Source: Nodularia sp. NIES-3585
Lineage (GTDB): Bacteria; Cyanobacteriota; Cyanobacteriia; Cyanobacteriales; Nostocaceae
Length of the DNA stretch: 64,000 nt
Assembly (NCBI RefSeq): GCF_002218065.1
Contig: NZ_BDUB01000001.1
Coordinates: 3,009,270 to 3,073,269 of the forward strand
Reading direction: 5' to 3'
Made by a program: the position numbers and the translations under genes. Shown in pieces: positions 8,295 through 16,995 of this stretch. The notes below the pieces were generated by a model. That model ran no database searches and was not told the DNA's origin. It saw only the letters and a list, made by a program, of their open reading frames with translations. How positions within the stretch are numbered: the stretch's first letter is position 1; every line of letters begins with the position of its first letter.

Positions 8295-9545
8295 TTAGGC
8301 AGTCAGCCATTCTGGGGTAAGTCTATTTTCTTCAGCAATAAAAGACTCAGTTGCTGTTGTGCCATTCATAGACCAAATTCTATCTGCACTTGTTTGTTGG
8401 TCACGCCAGTAGATGTCTGTTGTGCCATCACCATTGAAATCACCCAATGATATACTCAAACCAGGAGTAATGGTCGGTAAGAAAGCTTCATTACTGACTG
8501 TGCCGCCATCCATCAACCATGCGGTGTTCTCACCAGTTGTCTGATTATGCCAGAAGATATCTGTCTTACCATCGGCATTGAAGTCACCAATATAAGATTT
8601 CCAGGATGAGTCTAGTGTTCCTAGGGTAGTTTCTGTAACGAAGATAGTATTTACTATACTATTCGTTGTCCAAATCTTGTTCTCACCTGTTTCTGCATTG
8701 TGCCACAGAATATCAGTTCTGAGATTACCATTGAAATCACCAAGGGTAAAGTCCCAGCCTGTGTCTTGTGATTGGAGACCAGCCTCGGTTTTGTTAATAC
8801 CATCCATAAACCAGACTTTGTTCTCACCAGTTGTTTCATTGCGCCAGAAGATATCACTTTTGCCGTTACCACTGAAATCAACGATGGTGGGAGCAAATGA
8901 TGTGTCTGTGGTTTCTATAACGGTTGCATCAACAACTGTGGTGCCATCCATTGTCCAAATAGCATTTTGACCGCTGGCAGCATTATGCCAGAAAATATCA
9001 GTCTTGCGATCGCCATTGAAATCGGCGATTTCAGCAGTCCAATTGGGGTCAACTGTTTCCAATGCCACTGTATTGGCTATTCTTGTGCCATCCATTAGCA
9101 CAATGCGGTTTTCACCTGTGGCTTGATTACGCAATAAGAAGTCAGTCTTGCCATCACCGTTGAAGTCGGCAATTGTGTAAGACATAGATGTTAGGTCAAA
9201 TTGACCGAGAGAAGCCTCTTCGATAATCCTGGTTCCATCCATTAGGCGAACGATGATTTCACCTGTTTGAGCATTTACCCAAAGTTTATCTGCTCTGCCA
9301 TTACCGTTGAAGTCAGGAACTATAGCCGCACTGGTTAAGTAAGGATTAGGGTTAGGGTTAGGGTTTGCTCCTCCGATTAAATTGGGAATACTTGGGACAT
9401 TGTTTAATGGTGATGTATTACTACTACTACTACTTGGTAAGGTAGTATTTAATTCTGAAGAAGAATCAGATAATAAAAACGCCGATTTTGCCAAAGATTC
9501 ATCAAATGAATTCTTTATTGTCTGCTCGAATCCAGAAGTAGGCAT
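8295..9545 (-). CDS. FG-GAP/VCBS repeat protein
   Basis: A 416-residue protein with a Ser-rich N-terminus and about seven repeats of ~48 residues. Each repeat has a calcium-binding loop such as DFNGDGKTD and a strand like NRIVLMDGT or WHNQTTGEN, the pattern of FG-GAP/VCBS beta-propeller blades found in secreted or surface proteins. No classical signal peptide is visible; export by a non-classical route is possible but not shown. Two simple repeats lie in the linker before the propeller: a poly-Ser run from CTA/GTA triplets (about 9419-9434) and telomere-like hexamers (9343-9366) that encode alternating Asn-Pro. It has its own promoter region of over 400 bp. Ligand and function are unknown. 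Confidence 0.8.
   Translation of the reverse strand: MPTSGFEQTIKNSFDESLAKSAFLLSDSSSELNTTLPSSSSSNTSPLNNVPSIPNLIGGANPNPNPNPYLTSAAIVPDFNGNGRADKLWVNAQTGEIIVRLMDGTRIIEEASLGQFDLTSMSYTIADFNGDGKTDFLLRNQATGENRIVLMDGTRIANTVALETVDPNWTAEIADFNGDRKTDIFWHNAASGQNAIWTMDGTTVVDATVIETTDTSFAPTIVDFSGNGKSDIFWRNETTGENKVWFMDGINKTEAGLQSQDTGWDFTLGDFNGNLRTDILWHNAETGENKIWTTNSIVNTIFVTETTLGTLDSSWKSYIGDFNADGKTDIFWHNQTTGENTAWLMDGGTVSNEAFLPTITPGLSISLGDFNGDGTTDIYWRDQQTSADRIWSMNGTTATESFIAEENRLTPEWLTA
9343..9366. repeat. Telomere-like GGGTTA hexamer run inside coding sequence
   Basis: Four tandem hexamers (GGATTA, GGGTTA, GGGTTA, GGGTTT on the plus strand) within the FG-GAP gene, encoding alternating Asn and Pro on the minus strand. 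Confidence 0.9.
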
Positions 9546-9989
9546 AGTATGTTTTTATGACTTGTTGTCATACAAGTTTTACCTTCTTTCTTGAATCTGT
9601 TTCTGTAATTAAAAAACCTTTTTTGTGATTTCAATATTTCTTTATGAACATTTATTTTTAATAATTATCAATCTTTCTGTACATTTATTAGTTTTGTTAA
9701 TGCTTTTAAATTCCGTTTTGTTTATCATGCTTTACAAACAATTGGCTAATATTTATTAGTGTGAATTATCATGAAAAAGCTATATATAACAGCAATTATT
9801 TTTCTAGAAAATACTGTTGTTCTAAATACAATAAAAATCCTGCTATTGAGTTCAAGTCAGATATTGTTAGGGGTGTAAGAGATGAATGGAATAAATATTC
9901 GCTAAAATAATTGAAATTAGAAACAACTTTGCCTAGTCTATAGTTGTCTAAAGTGTAGAATAATACTAAAACTTACAAATTGATTAGCT
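9546..9989. other. AT-rich intergenic region
   Basis: 444 bp between divergent FG-GAP and pepP genes. It is AT-rich and has no credible ORF, hairpin terminator or recognised repeat. It must hold the two divergent promoters, but I could not place boxes with confidence. Confidence 0.5.
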
Positions 9990-11300
9990 ATGCAAGCAGA
10001 ATATCGGCAGCGTCGCGATCGCTTAATGGCAAAAATTGGTCATGGGACTGCGATTTTTCGCAGTGCGCCAATGGCAGTCATGCACAACGATGTCGAATAC
10101 ACTTATCGCCAAGACAGTGATTTTTTCTATTTAACTGGGTTTAATGAACCGCAAGCCGTAGCAGTATTAACGCCGCACCACGCAGAACATCGGTTTGTGT
10201 TGTTTGTCCAACCGAAGGATCGAGAAAAGGAAGTTTGGACTGGTTACCTTTGCGGAGTGGATGCAGCTAAGGAAATGTATGGTGCAGATGCAGCTTACCC
10301 TATTGCTGAACTTGATGAAAAATTGCCCCAATATTTGGAAAAAGCTGATCGCATTTACTATCATTTAGGACGCGATCGCTCTTTTAATGATACCATCCTC
10401 AAACATTACCAAAGTCTACTGCGGACTTATCCCAAGCGTGGCACAGGACCAACTGGCATTGAGGATACTGGAACCATTCTCAGCAGTATGAGATTGGTGA
10501 AAAGTGAAGCCGAATTAGAATTGATGCGTCAAGCTGCGGACATTGCGGTGGAAGCACATAATCGCGCGAGGGAATTTACCGCACCTGGACGTTATGAGTA
10601 CGAAATCCAGGCGGAAATAGAACATACCTTTAAGTTACGGGGTGGGATGGGGCCAGCTTATCCTTCCATTGTGGCTTCCGGTGTGAATGCCTGTGTATTA
10701 CATTACATTGAAAATCATCGGCAAATGCAAGATCAGGAATTGCTACTGATTGATGCTGGTTGTGCTTATGGTTATTACAACTCTGATATTACCAGGACAT
10801 TTCCAGTAGGTGGTAAGTTTACACCAGAGCAAAAAACATTGTATGAGATTGTTTTGGAGGCGCAAAAACAGGCGATCGCTCAAGTAAAACCCGGTAATAC
10901 TTTTAACGCAGTTCACAATACAGCCGCGCGTGTAATCACTGAAGGTTTAGTAGAAATTGGCATCCTCAAAGGCGAAATTGATAAATTAATTGAGGAAGAA
11001 AAATATAAACCTTATTATATGCACCGCACCAGTCACTGGTTAGGTTTAGATGTTCATGATGTGGGTGTTTACCAACACGGTGAAGATAAACCGCAGATTT
11101 TACAACCAGGACAAGTGTTAACTGTGGAACCAGGACTTTATATAGTTCCAGATACCAAACTTGCAGAAGACCAACCAGAAACTCATCCTCGCTGGGTAGG
11201 GATTGGGATTCGCATTGAAGATGATGTTTTGGTGACACCTACAGGTCATGAAGTCTTAACTGCTGGGGTTCCCAAAGAAGTGGCGGAAGTAGAACGATAA
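9990..11300 (+). CDS. pepP: Xaa-Pro aminopeptidase (M24B family)
   Basis: Cytosolic dinuclear-metal peptidase of 436 residues that removes an N-terminal residue before proline. The N-terminal half (1-165) is the AMP_N domain, including DSDFFYLTGFNEP. The C-terminal pita-bread domain shows the five metal ligands: D255 (LLIDAG), D266 (SDITRTFP), H349 (HRTSHWLGLDVHD), E380 (TVEPGLY) and E410 (GIGIRIEDD). These positions match E. coli PepP closely. Start ATG 9990. The terminator that follows at 11307-11326 is shared with the convergent Uma2 gene. Confidence 0.94.
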   Translation: MQAEYRQRRDRLMAKIGHGTAIFRSAPMAVMHNDVEYTYRQDSDFFYLTGFNEPQAVAVLTPHHAEHRFVLFVQPKDREKEVWTGYLCGVDAAKEMYGADAAYPIAELDEKLPQYLEKADRIYYHLGRDRSFNDTILKHYQSLLRTYPKRGTGPTGIEDTGTILSSMRLVKSEAELELMRQAADIAVEAHNRAREFTAPGRYEYEIQAEIEHTFKLRGGMGPAYPSIVASGVNACVLHYIENHRQMQDQELLLIDAGCAYGYYNSDITRTFPVGGKFTPEQKTLYEIVLEAQKQAIAQVKPGNTFNAVHNTAARVITEGLVEIGILKGEIDKLIEEEKYKPYYMHRTSHWLGLDVHDVGVYQHGEDKPQILQPGQVLTVEPGLYIVPDTKLAEDQPETHPRWVGIGIRIEDDVLVTPTGHEVLTAGVPKEVAEVER

Positions 11301-11306
11301 AAAATG

Positions 11307-11326
11307 GGGATGGTGTACGCCGTCCC
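11307..11326. terminator. Bidirectional terminator between pepP and the Uma2 gene
   Basis: 7-bp stem GGGATGG / CCGTCCC (one G-T pair). Reading leftward, the stem is followed by a run of six T, a good terminator for the Uma2-family gene. For pepP the trailing sequence is TGTTTAATTAATTT. A very similar hairpin stands after ftsH at 12175-12194. Confidence 0.7.
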
Positions 11327-11329
11327 TGT

Positions 11330-11893
11330 TTAATTAATTTGAGAACCATCGCATATTTGTTCTACGGAAATAGAAATATCTGGAAATGCCAGCGGTTGAA
11401 TTGTTCCTGTAGTCAATGTTTGTTTTGTGGCATATTCTCCATCTAGGATGTCTCTAAACACCACTAAATGTAACTTTTTGAGATTTACAACCCAATATTC
11501 TAAAATACCTGCTGCGGCGTAGATTTTGGGTTTGAGTGCTAAATCTTTTTCTAAACTAGAGTTAGCATACTCAATTAACCAGTAAATATTCTCTGGATAG
11601 GGATGATGTTCTCGATACTCCCGTCCTAAACGTTGGACAATGGCTAAATCAGGTTCGGGTTCCGAGTCGTTGGGTAGGGTAACGGGTTTAGCATGACGAA
11701 TTTTAGCGCGATCGCCCAATAATTTTGCTAAATATTCACCAGCTTCATCACTACAATAAGCATGGGGTTCTCCTTCTGGCGACATTTCGACGATTTCTCC
11801 TTCCAGTAATTCCACCTTGCGATCGCACAAAATACCAGAGTCAATCATGCTGTGATATTCGTCAATTGTCCACTTAGCCACAATTACGTTCAT
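11330..11893 (-). CDS. Uma2 family (DUF820) putative PD-(D/E)xK endonuclease
   Basis: 187 residues with the Uma2/DUF820 pattern found in large numbers in cyanobacteria: a short N-terminal helix region, KVELLEGEIVEMSP (residues 26-39), the acidic EPEPDLAIV strand (78-86) and IEYANSSLEKD (107-117) with a following KxxxYAxAGIxEYW segment. The E/D and K residues fit a restriction-endonuclease-like (PD-(D/E)xK) core. The cellular role is not known. ATG at 11893 is the natural start. It ends 4 bp from the shared terminator. Confidence 0.88.
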   Translation of the reverse strand: MNVIVAKWTIDEYHSMIDSGILCDRKVELLEGEIVEMSPEGEPHAYCSDEAGEYLAKLLGDRAKIRHAKPVTLPNDSEPEPDLAIVQRLGREYREHHPYPENIYWLIEYANSSLEKDLALKPKIYAAAGILEYWVVNLKKLHLVVFRDILDGEYATKQTLTTGTIQPLAFPDISISVEQICDGSQIN

Positions 11894-11898
11894 GACGA

Positions 11899-12174
11899 TT
11901 GATTTCTCCCAATCATGCTTTCATCTACTATACACCTGTGCTTGAGGGGGCGATGTTGATAAAAATTTATTGTAAAACCTCAATTGGAACTTTAGCTTAT
12001 TCAGCCACTGGTAAAAGAAGCAAACTCGCTCAATTTATCGTGTATGATTTTTTCACTAGACTAGGTACAAAAATTCCGGCATGGGGTGGTGAAGATACCC
12101 TGACGGAACATTTTTTTAATAATTGTGCTGATAAAATTATGCACTGGTTTAAAGGAATACATGAAAAAAAATGA
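11899..12174 (+). CDS. Hypothetical protein (up to 91 aa)
   Basis: A short ORF between the Uma2 gene and ftsH. I do not recognise the protein. An internal ATG at 11953 would give a 73-residue version starting MLIKIYCKT, which looks more natural because the first codons overlap the Uma2 promoter region. It has mixed composition with many aromatic residues and no signal peptide, membrane helix or known motif. It stops just before the hairpin at 12175. It could be a genuine small gene, a decayed fragment, or chance; coding is unproven. Confidence 0.35.
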   Translation: MISPNHAFIYYTPVLEGAMLIKIYCKTSIGTLAYSATGKRSKLAQFIVYDFFTRLGTKIPAWGGEDTLTEHFFNNCADKIMHWFKGIHEKK

Positions 12175-12194
12175 GGATGGTATATACCATCCCC
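12161..12194 (-). terminator. Terminator after ftsH (possibly bidirectional)
   Basis: On the minus strand the palindrome GGATGGTATATACCATCC is followed by TCATTTTTTTTC, a good intrinsic terminator 50 bp after the ftsH stop. On the plus strand the same stem is followed by a TTTTTTA run a few bases later. Confidence 0.75.
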
Positions 12195-12244
12195 AATTGA
12201 TTTTTTATTTGCTTATTTCTAGGCTTAACCTACACAGTCAACTA

Positions 12245-14131
12245 TTACAGTTGTGGTACATACTGAACTTTCTCAGGTACTTCAGCGTACTCAGCGACAA
12301 TTTGGCGGAATTCTTCGCCGTCAATGGTTTCTTTTTCGATGAGCAAATCTACTAAGCGATCGCAGACAGTACGATGGTCACGCATAATTTGTTTAGCGTT
12401 GTCATAGCACTTTTCCACAATTTCGCGGACTTGAGCATCAATCCGAGCCGCAATGGATTCCGAATATTCAGAGCGGGTTGTCCAATCACGACCTAAGAAG
12501 ACTTCTCCCTGTTGGCTTTCCAATGACAGTGGCCCTAAGTCGGACATCCCGAACCGAGTCACCATTTGGCGAGCCATTCCTGATAACTGCTGCAAGTCTC
12601 CACCTGCGCCAGTTGTGACTTCCGCAGCGCCAAACACTACTTCTTCAGCAGCACGCCCACCTAAAGCACCAGTAATTCTGGCTTTGAGTTGAGAACGGGA
12701 AATTAATCCTTGTTCTTCATCAGGAGTAAACCAAGTTAAACCCTGTGCTTGTCCTCGTGGGATCAGAGTCACTTTCTGTACAGGGTCATGTTCTTTTAAC
12801 AAAGTCCCGACTAAAGCGTGTCCGATTTCATGGTAAGCAATCAAGCGTTTGCTCTTGCTGTCTACCAAAGGAGTACCTTCCATACCAGCGACAACTCTAT
12901 CCACCGCATCATCGATTTCGCGGATGGTGATGGCTTCTTTGCGCCTTCTAGCGGTGAGAATTGCCGCTTCGTTGAGCAAGTTGGCTAAATCTGCACCAGT
13001 AAAACCAGGAGTGCGACGAGCGATCGCTTCTAAAGATACACTAGTGTCGAGTTTCTTATTCCGGGAGTGAACTTGTAAGACTTCCAAACGTCCTTTAATA
13101 TCAGGTGCGTCAACAGTAATTTGACGGTCAAAACGACCAGGACGCAACAATGCGGAGTCTAGAACATCAGGACGGTTGGTAGCAGCAATAATAATAATGC
13201 CTGTATTGCCTTCAAAGCCATCCATTTCGGTGAGCAATTGGTTGAGGGTTTGCTCTCTTTCATCATTACCGCCACCAATCCCAGCGCCCCTTTGCCGTCC
13301 TACAGCGTCGATTTCATCGATAAAGATGATACAAGGAGCGTTATCTTTAGCTTTCTTGAACAAATCGCGGACGCGGGATGCACCCACACCAACGAACATT
13401 TCCACAAATTCTGAACCAGAAATACTAAAGAAAGGAACACCAGCTTCCCCAGATATGGCCTTAGCTAGTAAAGTTTTACCAGTTCCTGGAGGACCAATTA
13501 ACAACACTCCTTTAGGAATGCGTGCGCCTACAGCTGTAAACTTTTCTGGCTGTTTGAGGAAGGTAACAACTTCTTGCAGTTCTTCTTTAGCTTCTTCAAT
13601 ACCTGCTACGTCGTCAAATTTGACTCCAGTTTTGGCTTCCATTTGGAAACGAGCCTTCGATTTGCCAAAGTTCATCGCTTGACCAGGGCCACCGGGCATA
13701 TTGCTAGAGCGACGGAACAAAAAGAACAATCCAGTAATCAATAAGATTGGAAAAATGAGATTCCCCAACAGTCCCCAGATAGCGCCATCATTACGCATGG
13801 GGTGGGCATCAAAACTAATGTTTTTTTCTTTGAGCTTGGTAATTAACTCAGGAGAATTAATCGGCAGATCCACCCGCCACCGTTGCACACGATTTTCGAT
13901 ATCTTGATCGTTTGCTTCGACAATTGCCGTTCTGCCGCCTTCATATAAGTCCACACTGGTAACACGGTTAGCGTCCAGGTATTCCAAAAAGCGACCATAA
14001 GTCATGCGGGTGTTGGCAGCATTTCTGCTCATGTCGGCAGGAGCGCCAGCAAAGGCACCTTGCCAGAAGAAAAAGCCAATCACCAAAGCAGGCAATGTCC
14101 AGAGTACTGCGACTCTCCAGGAGAATTTCAT
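12245..14131 (-). CDS. ftsH: ATP-dependent zinc metalloprotease FtsH
   Basis: Membrane-bound AAA+ protease of 628 residues; in cyanobacteria FtsH hexamers remove damaged photosystem II D1 protein and other membrane proteins. Two membrane segments lie at about 5-25 and 120-140, with a lumenal/periplasmic loop between. The AAA domain has Walker A GPPGTGKT at 213-220, Walker B IIFIDE at 268-273 and the second region of homology around 318-336. The protease domain has the zinc motif HEIGH at 434-438. Length is normal. Cyanobacteria have about four FtsH paralogues; which one this is cannot be fixed from the window alone. Single gene with its own terminator. Confidence 0.96.
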   Translation of the reverse strand: MKFSWRVAVLWTLPALVIGFFFWQGAFAGAPADMSRNAANTRMTYGRFLEYLDANRVTSVDLYEGGRTAIVEANDQDIENRVQRWRVDLPINSPELITKLKEKNISFDAHPMRNDGAIWGLLGNLIFPILLITGLFFLFRRSSNMPGGPGQAMNFGKSKARFQMEAKTGVKFDDVAGIEEAKEELQEVVTFLKQPEKFTAVGARIPKGVLLIGPPGTGKTLLAKAISGEAGVPFFSISGSEFVEMFVGVGASRVRDLFKKAKDNAPCIIFIDEIDAVGRQRGAGIGGGNDEREQTLNQLLTEMDGFEGNTGIIIIAATNRPDVLDSALLRPGRFDRQITVDAPDIKGRLEVLQVHSRNKKLDTSVSLEAIARRTPGFTGADLANLLNEAAILTARRRKEAITIREIDDAVDRVVAGMEGTPLVDSKSKRLIAYHEIGHALVGTLLKEHDPVQKVTLIPRGQAQGLTWFTPDEEQGLISRSQLKARITGALGGRAAEEVVFGAAEVTTGAGGDLQQLSGMARQMVTRFGMSDLGPLSLESQQGEVFLGRDWTTRSEYSESIAARIDAQVREIVEKCYDNAKQIMRDHRTVCDRLVDLLIEKETIDGEEFRQIVAEYAEVPEKVQYVPQL

Positions 14132-14503
14132 TTTAATTTGCCTCTAGATGCCAATACAATTAACCGTCTCTAAAAACCGATGATGCGATCATCTGCGATT
14201 AGATGAGGTGTGTCATTTTGTTTAATTTGATCTTTGATCGTAGATCGCTGTTGAGCCATGAGGGCATTACGGCGATGTCAAAAAGTATCTTAATTAAAGT
14301 TAACTTAATTTTAATACAACTTTGCACCAGAAGAGAAGAAGCAGAGGAGACTAAAAAAATGGTAAAATAGCCAAAACCTTTACCTGTCGGTCATTGCAGC
14401 ATTTCGGCATCATTTTAAAATTAACAGCAATTCTGAGTGAGGAATAGCTATTTGGTTTTTTTATATCCTCATTTTTCTGATACAGAACCAATTGCTCGCG
14501 TTT
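14132..14503. other. Intergenic region upstream of ftsH
   Basis: 372 bp between two minus-strand genes. Near ftsH there is a run of interleaved GATGATGCGATCATCTGCGA and related GATC-containing short palindromes (about 14177-14250), which could be regulatory, but nothing is assignable. The rest is AT-rich. No ORF is supported. Confidence 0.45.
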
Positions 14504-14998
14504 CTACTTAACTTCTGTAATTTGTAACGTATAGGGAAAATACTTACCTTTTTCGTATGAACCTACCCAAATTTCGTAATTTCCCGGTAGCCATTCCCCA
14601 ACTATGCCAGGATTTTTGCCCTCAAAGTCGTCATTACACCAAGTACCGCCAGGGCCTTTGACAATCATCGTGGTGTCTTGAGGACTATCTACTATTAGCT
14701 TCAGGGACTCAAATGCACTTGTTAATTTTAATGTATGTCCTGGAGTTTCATCTACAAATCCGGTACAGGGGCCAGTTGGTGTTTTAGACCGCCCAGCCAC
14801 ATTTTTTCCTGATACTGAGCCGCCACTCATGCCCCGAACTGTCAAAGGATCTGGAGAAAATTGTCGTTTGATAGTGATGTTTCCAAATATCGGTGCTGCT
14901 TCTTGAGCATCAGCTACGGCATGAGTCACCGATGTGATGCCGAGCATAACTATCATTAACGATAATCTTATCCTTTGGTTTATGACTATTTTCGACAT
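14504..14998 (-). CDS. Exported protein of unknown function (164 aa)
   Basis: A clear Sec signal peptide (basic start, hydrophobic residues about 11-28, cleavage probably after ...VADA or AQEA) is followed by a small beta-rich domain. A glycine/serine turn region (MSGGSVSGKNVAG) precedes a segment with two cysteines (GPCTGFVDET...GTWCNDD) that may form a disulphide. The C-terminal half (LPGNYEIWVGSYEKGKYFPYTLQI) resembles bacterial pre-peptidase-type beta-sandwich domains. Probably periplasmic. It lies alone between ftsH and gltX. I cannot assign a function. Confidence 0.75.
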   Translation of the reverse strand: MSKIVINQRIRLSLMIVMLGITSVTHAVADAQEAAPIFGNITIKRQFSPDPLTVRGMSGGSVSGKNVAGRSKTPTGPCTGFVDETPGHTLKLTSAFESLKLIVDSPQDTTMIVKGPGGTWCNDDFEGKNPGIVGEWLPGNYEIWVGSYEKGKYFPYTLQITEVK

Positions 14999-15184
14999 TG
15001 CAGTTACATAAGTTGCTCAGTGTTTTTTTAGACACGGTTTTTACACGCCAAGTTCCCAGGATGAGATAAATCGACTAACCATTGTAGATGGGATGCAGGC
15101 GCGGATTCATGAGTAAATCGTCAATATTTTGCTGTGACTTTGAATGCTGGGGAGTGGGAAGAGGTCGGGAAGCAGAACCCTTGT

Positions 15185-15208
15185 AGAGACGTTGCCGGCA
15201 ACGTCTCT
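15185..15208. repeat. GTAGAGACGTT hairpin repeat, copy 2
   Basis: A perfect 24-bp palindrome with half-site AGAGACGTTGCC, 10 bp after the gltX stop codon. It shares the AGAGACGTT core with the hairpin at 7952-7981. It lacks a following T-run, so it is not a typical terminator, although it may stabilise the gltX mRNA end. Confidence 0.8.
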
Positions 15209-15218
15209 TTAATTGTCG

Positions 15219-16664
15219 CTAATTTGCGGCAGCGATCGCTTGATTTAAACGTAGCTTGTCCAAATGAATCTGATTCAGCAGTAACCAGGATTGTATGAGG
15301 TCAGGGCCATGAACATCTCCAGTTAAGGCGGCTCGAAGCGATCGCATCACTAAGCCTTTCTTGAGTTTTTGCTCTTTGACTACCTGTTTAATCATCTCTT
15401 GGGCAACTGCTTCCGAAAATTCGGGTTGATTTTCCAAAGCAGTGAGAATTGCTTGAAGAGCAACGGCTGAACCTTCTTTTTGCAGTTGTTCGCCACCTTC
15501 TGCGGTAAATTCTACTGTTTCGGTGAAGAACGGTTGACTCATCTCTACAGCATCTACCAGACGAGTTAAACTCTGGCTGATTAAAGTCACTAACTGCTCT
15601 AACCAAGGGCGTTCTCGTCCACCCTCAAAGCTAAATCCAGCCTCTTGCCAAAAGGGGATGATTGAATCTGTCAGTTTATCTATGGGCATATGATGCAGAT
15701 ACTGACTATTTAACCAATCCAGTTTTGCCCAGTCAAATTTAGCCCCGGCTTTGTTCACACGCTCAAAACTAAAGTTTTTCGCTGCGGTTTCTAAAGTGAA
15801 GATTTCTTCAGTAGAATCTGGGGGTGACCAACCCAGCAAGGTCATGTAATTGACCAAACCTTCAGCAGTGAAGCCCAATTTCTGAAAATCCGAAATAGAA
15901 GTGACTCCATCCCGTTTAGAAAGCTTGCGCCCTTCCATATTCAAAATCAGCGGCGTGTGGGCAAACTCTGGAATTTTTGCGCCTAAAGCTTCATATAACA
16001 GAATTTGCTTGGCGGTGTTGGCGATGTGGTCTTCTCCCCGGATCACATGGGTAATTTGCATATCTATGTCATCAATTACAACTACAAAGTTGTACAAGGG
16101 TTGACCAATACCTGTTTCTGAGGCGCGGGCGATGACCATATCACCACCGAGATCACTACCTCGCCAAGTCATGGTTCCCCTTACGAGGTCATTCCAGACA
16201 ATTTCTCGCCCATCGGCAATTTTGAACCGAATTACACAGCTACGCCCTTCGGCTTTGAAAGCTGCTTCTTGTTCTGGTGTGAGGTTACGGTGGCGATTGT
16301 CGTAACGGGGAGCTTCGTTTCTGGCTTTTTGAGTTTCTCGGAGGGTTTCTAGTTCTTCTGAGGTTGTGTAGCAGCGATAAGCTAATCCTTGTTCTAGAAG
16401 TTTTTCAACGGCCTCTTTATACATATCCAGGCGTTGGGATTGGAAAAAGGGTCCTTCATCCCAGTTCAGCCCTAACCAGCGAAAACCTGCCAGAATATTT
16501 TCCGTATATTCGGGACGCGATCGCTCTAGGTCTGTGTCTTCAACGCGTAAAATGAACTGACCACCGTGGTGGCGGGCAAATAACCAGTTAAATACAGCAG
16601 TTCTGGCTGTACCAATATGCAAGTTACCAGTTGGACTCGGCGCAATACGGACTCTAACAGTCAC
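15219..16664 (-). CDS. gltX: Glutamyl-tRNA synthetase
   Basis: Class I aminoacyl-tRNA synthetase of 481 residues that charges tRNA-Glu; in cyanobacteria the product also feeds tetrapyrrole synthesis through glutamyl-tRNA reductase. The HIGH motif reads HIGT within [13 protein letters not shown] (residues 9-21) and the KMSKS motif reads KLSKR at 247-251. The Rossmann fold and the anticodon-binding C-terminal half are complete. ATG at 16664 is the natural start. A tRNA-Asp gene lies 150 bp upstream on the same strand. As in most cyanobacteria the enzyme is probably non-discriminating, charging tRNA-Gln as well; that is family knowledge, not visible here. Confidence 0.96.
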   Translation of the reverse strand: MTVRVRIAPSPTGNLHIGTARTAVFNWLFARHHGGQFILRVEDTDLERSRPEYTENILAGFRWLGLNWDEGPFFQSQRLDMYKEAVEKLLEQGLAYRCYTTSEELETLRETQKARNEAPRYDNRHRNLTPEQEAAFKAEGRSCVIRFKIADGREIVWNDLVRGTMTWRGSDLGGDMVIARASETGIGQPLYNFVVVIDDIDMQITHVIRGEDHIANTAKQILLYEALGAKIPEFAHTPLILNMEGRKLSKRDGVTSISDFQKLGFTAEGLVNYMTLLGWSPPDSTEEIFTLETAAKNFSFERVNKAGAKFDWAKLDWLNSQYLHHMPIDKLTDSIIPFWQEAGFSFEGGRERPWLEQLVTLISQSLTRLVDAVEMSQPFFTETVEFTAEGGEQLQKEGSAVALQAILTALENQPEFSEAVAQEMIKQVVKEQKLKKGLVMRSLRAALTGDVHGPDLIQSWLLLNQIHLDKLRLNQAIAAAN

Positions 16665-16813
16665 AATTAATTCTCTCTTTCACAAAGCACGATAAATGTA
16701 GCTTATAACAAGCCCTGAATCCTGGGTTAAAGGAATCAGAACTATACATAAATATCCCTAGTCAGACATATATTACTGCTAGGGAAACCAACAATTATTA
16801 CTCACGATTAGAA

Positions 16814-16887
16814 CGGGACTGACGGGGCTCGAACCCGCAACTTCCGCCGTGACAGGGCGGTGCTCTAACCAATTGAACTACAGTCCC
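16814..16887 (-). tRNA. tRNA-Asp (anticodon GTC)
   Basis: 74-nt cloverleaf on the minus strand. The 7-bp acceptor stem GGGACTG / CAGTCCC is perfect, the D-loop region is AATTGGTTAGA, the anticodon loop CTGTCAC has GTC at 16851-16853, and the T arm reads GGGTTCGAGCCCC. The discriminator base is G, as expected for tRNA-Asp. CCA is not encoded. Confidence 0.96.
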
Positions 16888-16995
16888 TTGATTTGCAACT
16901 TTACTATTGTTGCTGATTTTATGGAATTTGTCAAGTCTTTTTCCGAAAAAAGGAGAAATTTTTATTTCAGCTTTTTTTAGGTTAGCTCAACTTCC

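Noticed and set aside
9343-9366. GGGTTA repeats as a telomere or contamination
   Set aside because: They lie in frame inside a bacterial coding sequence and encode a plausible Asn-Pro linker.
13176-13682. Plus-strand ORF of 168 codons opposite ftsH
   Set aside because: Lies entirely antisense to the conserved AAA domain of ftsH; a shadow frame with no family likeness.
15185-15208. Intrinsic terminator of gltX
   Set aside because: Strong palindrome but no T-run on the gltX side; better described as a dispersed repeat.
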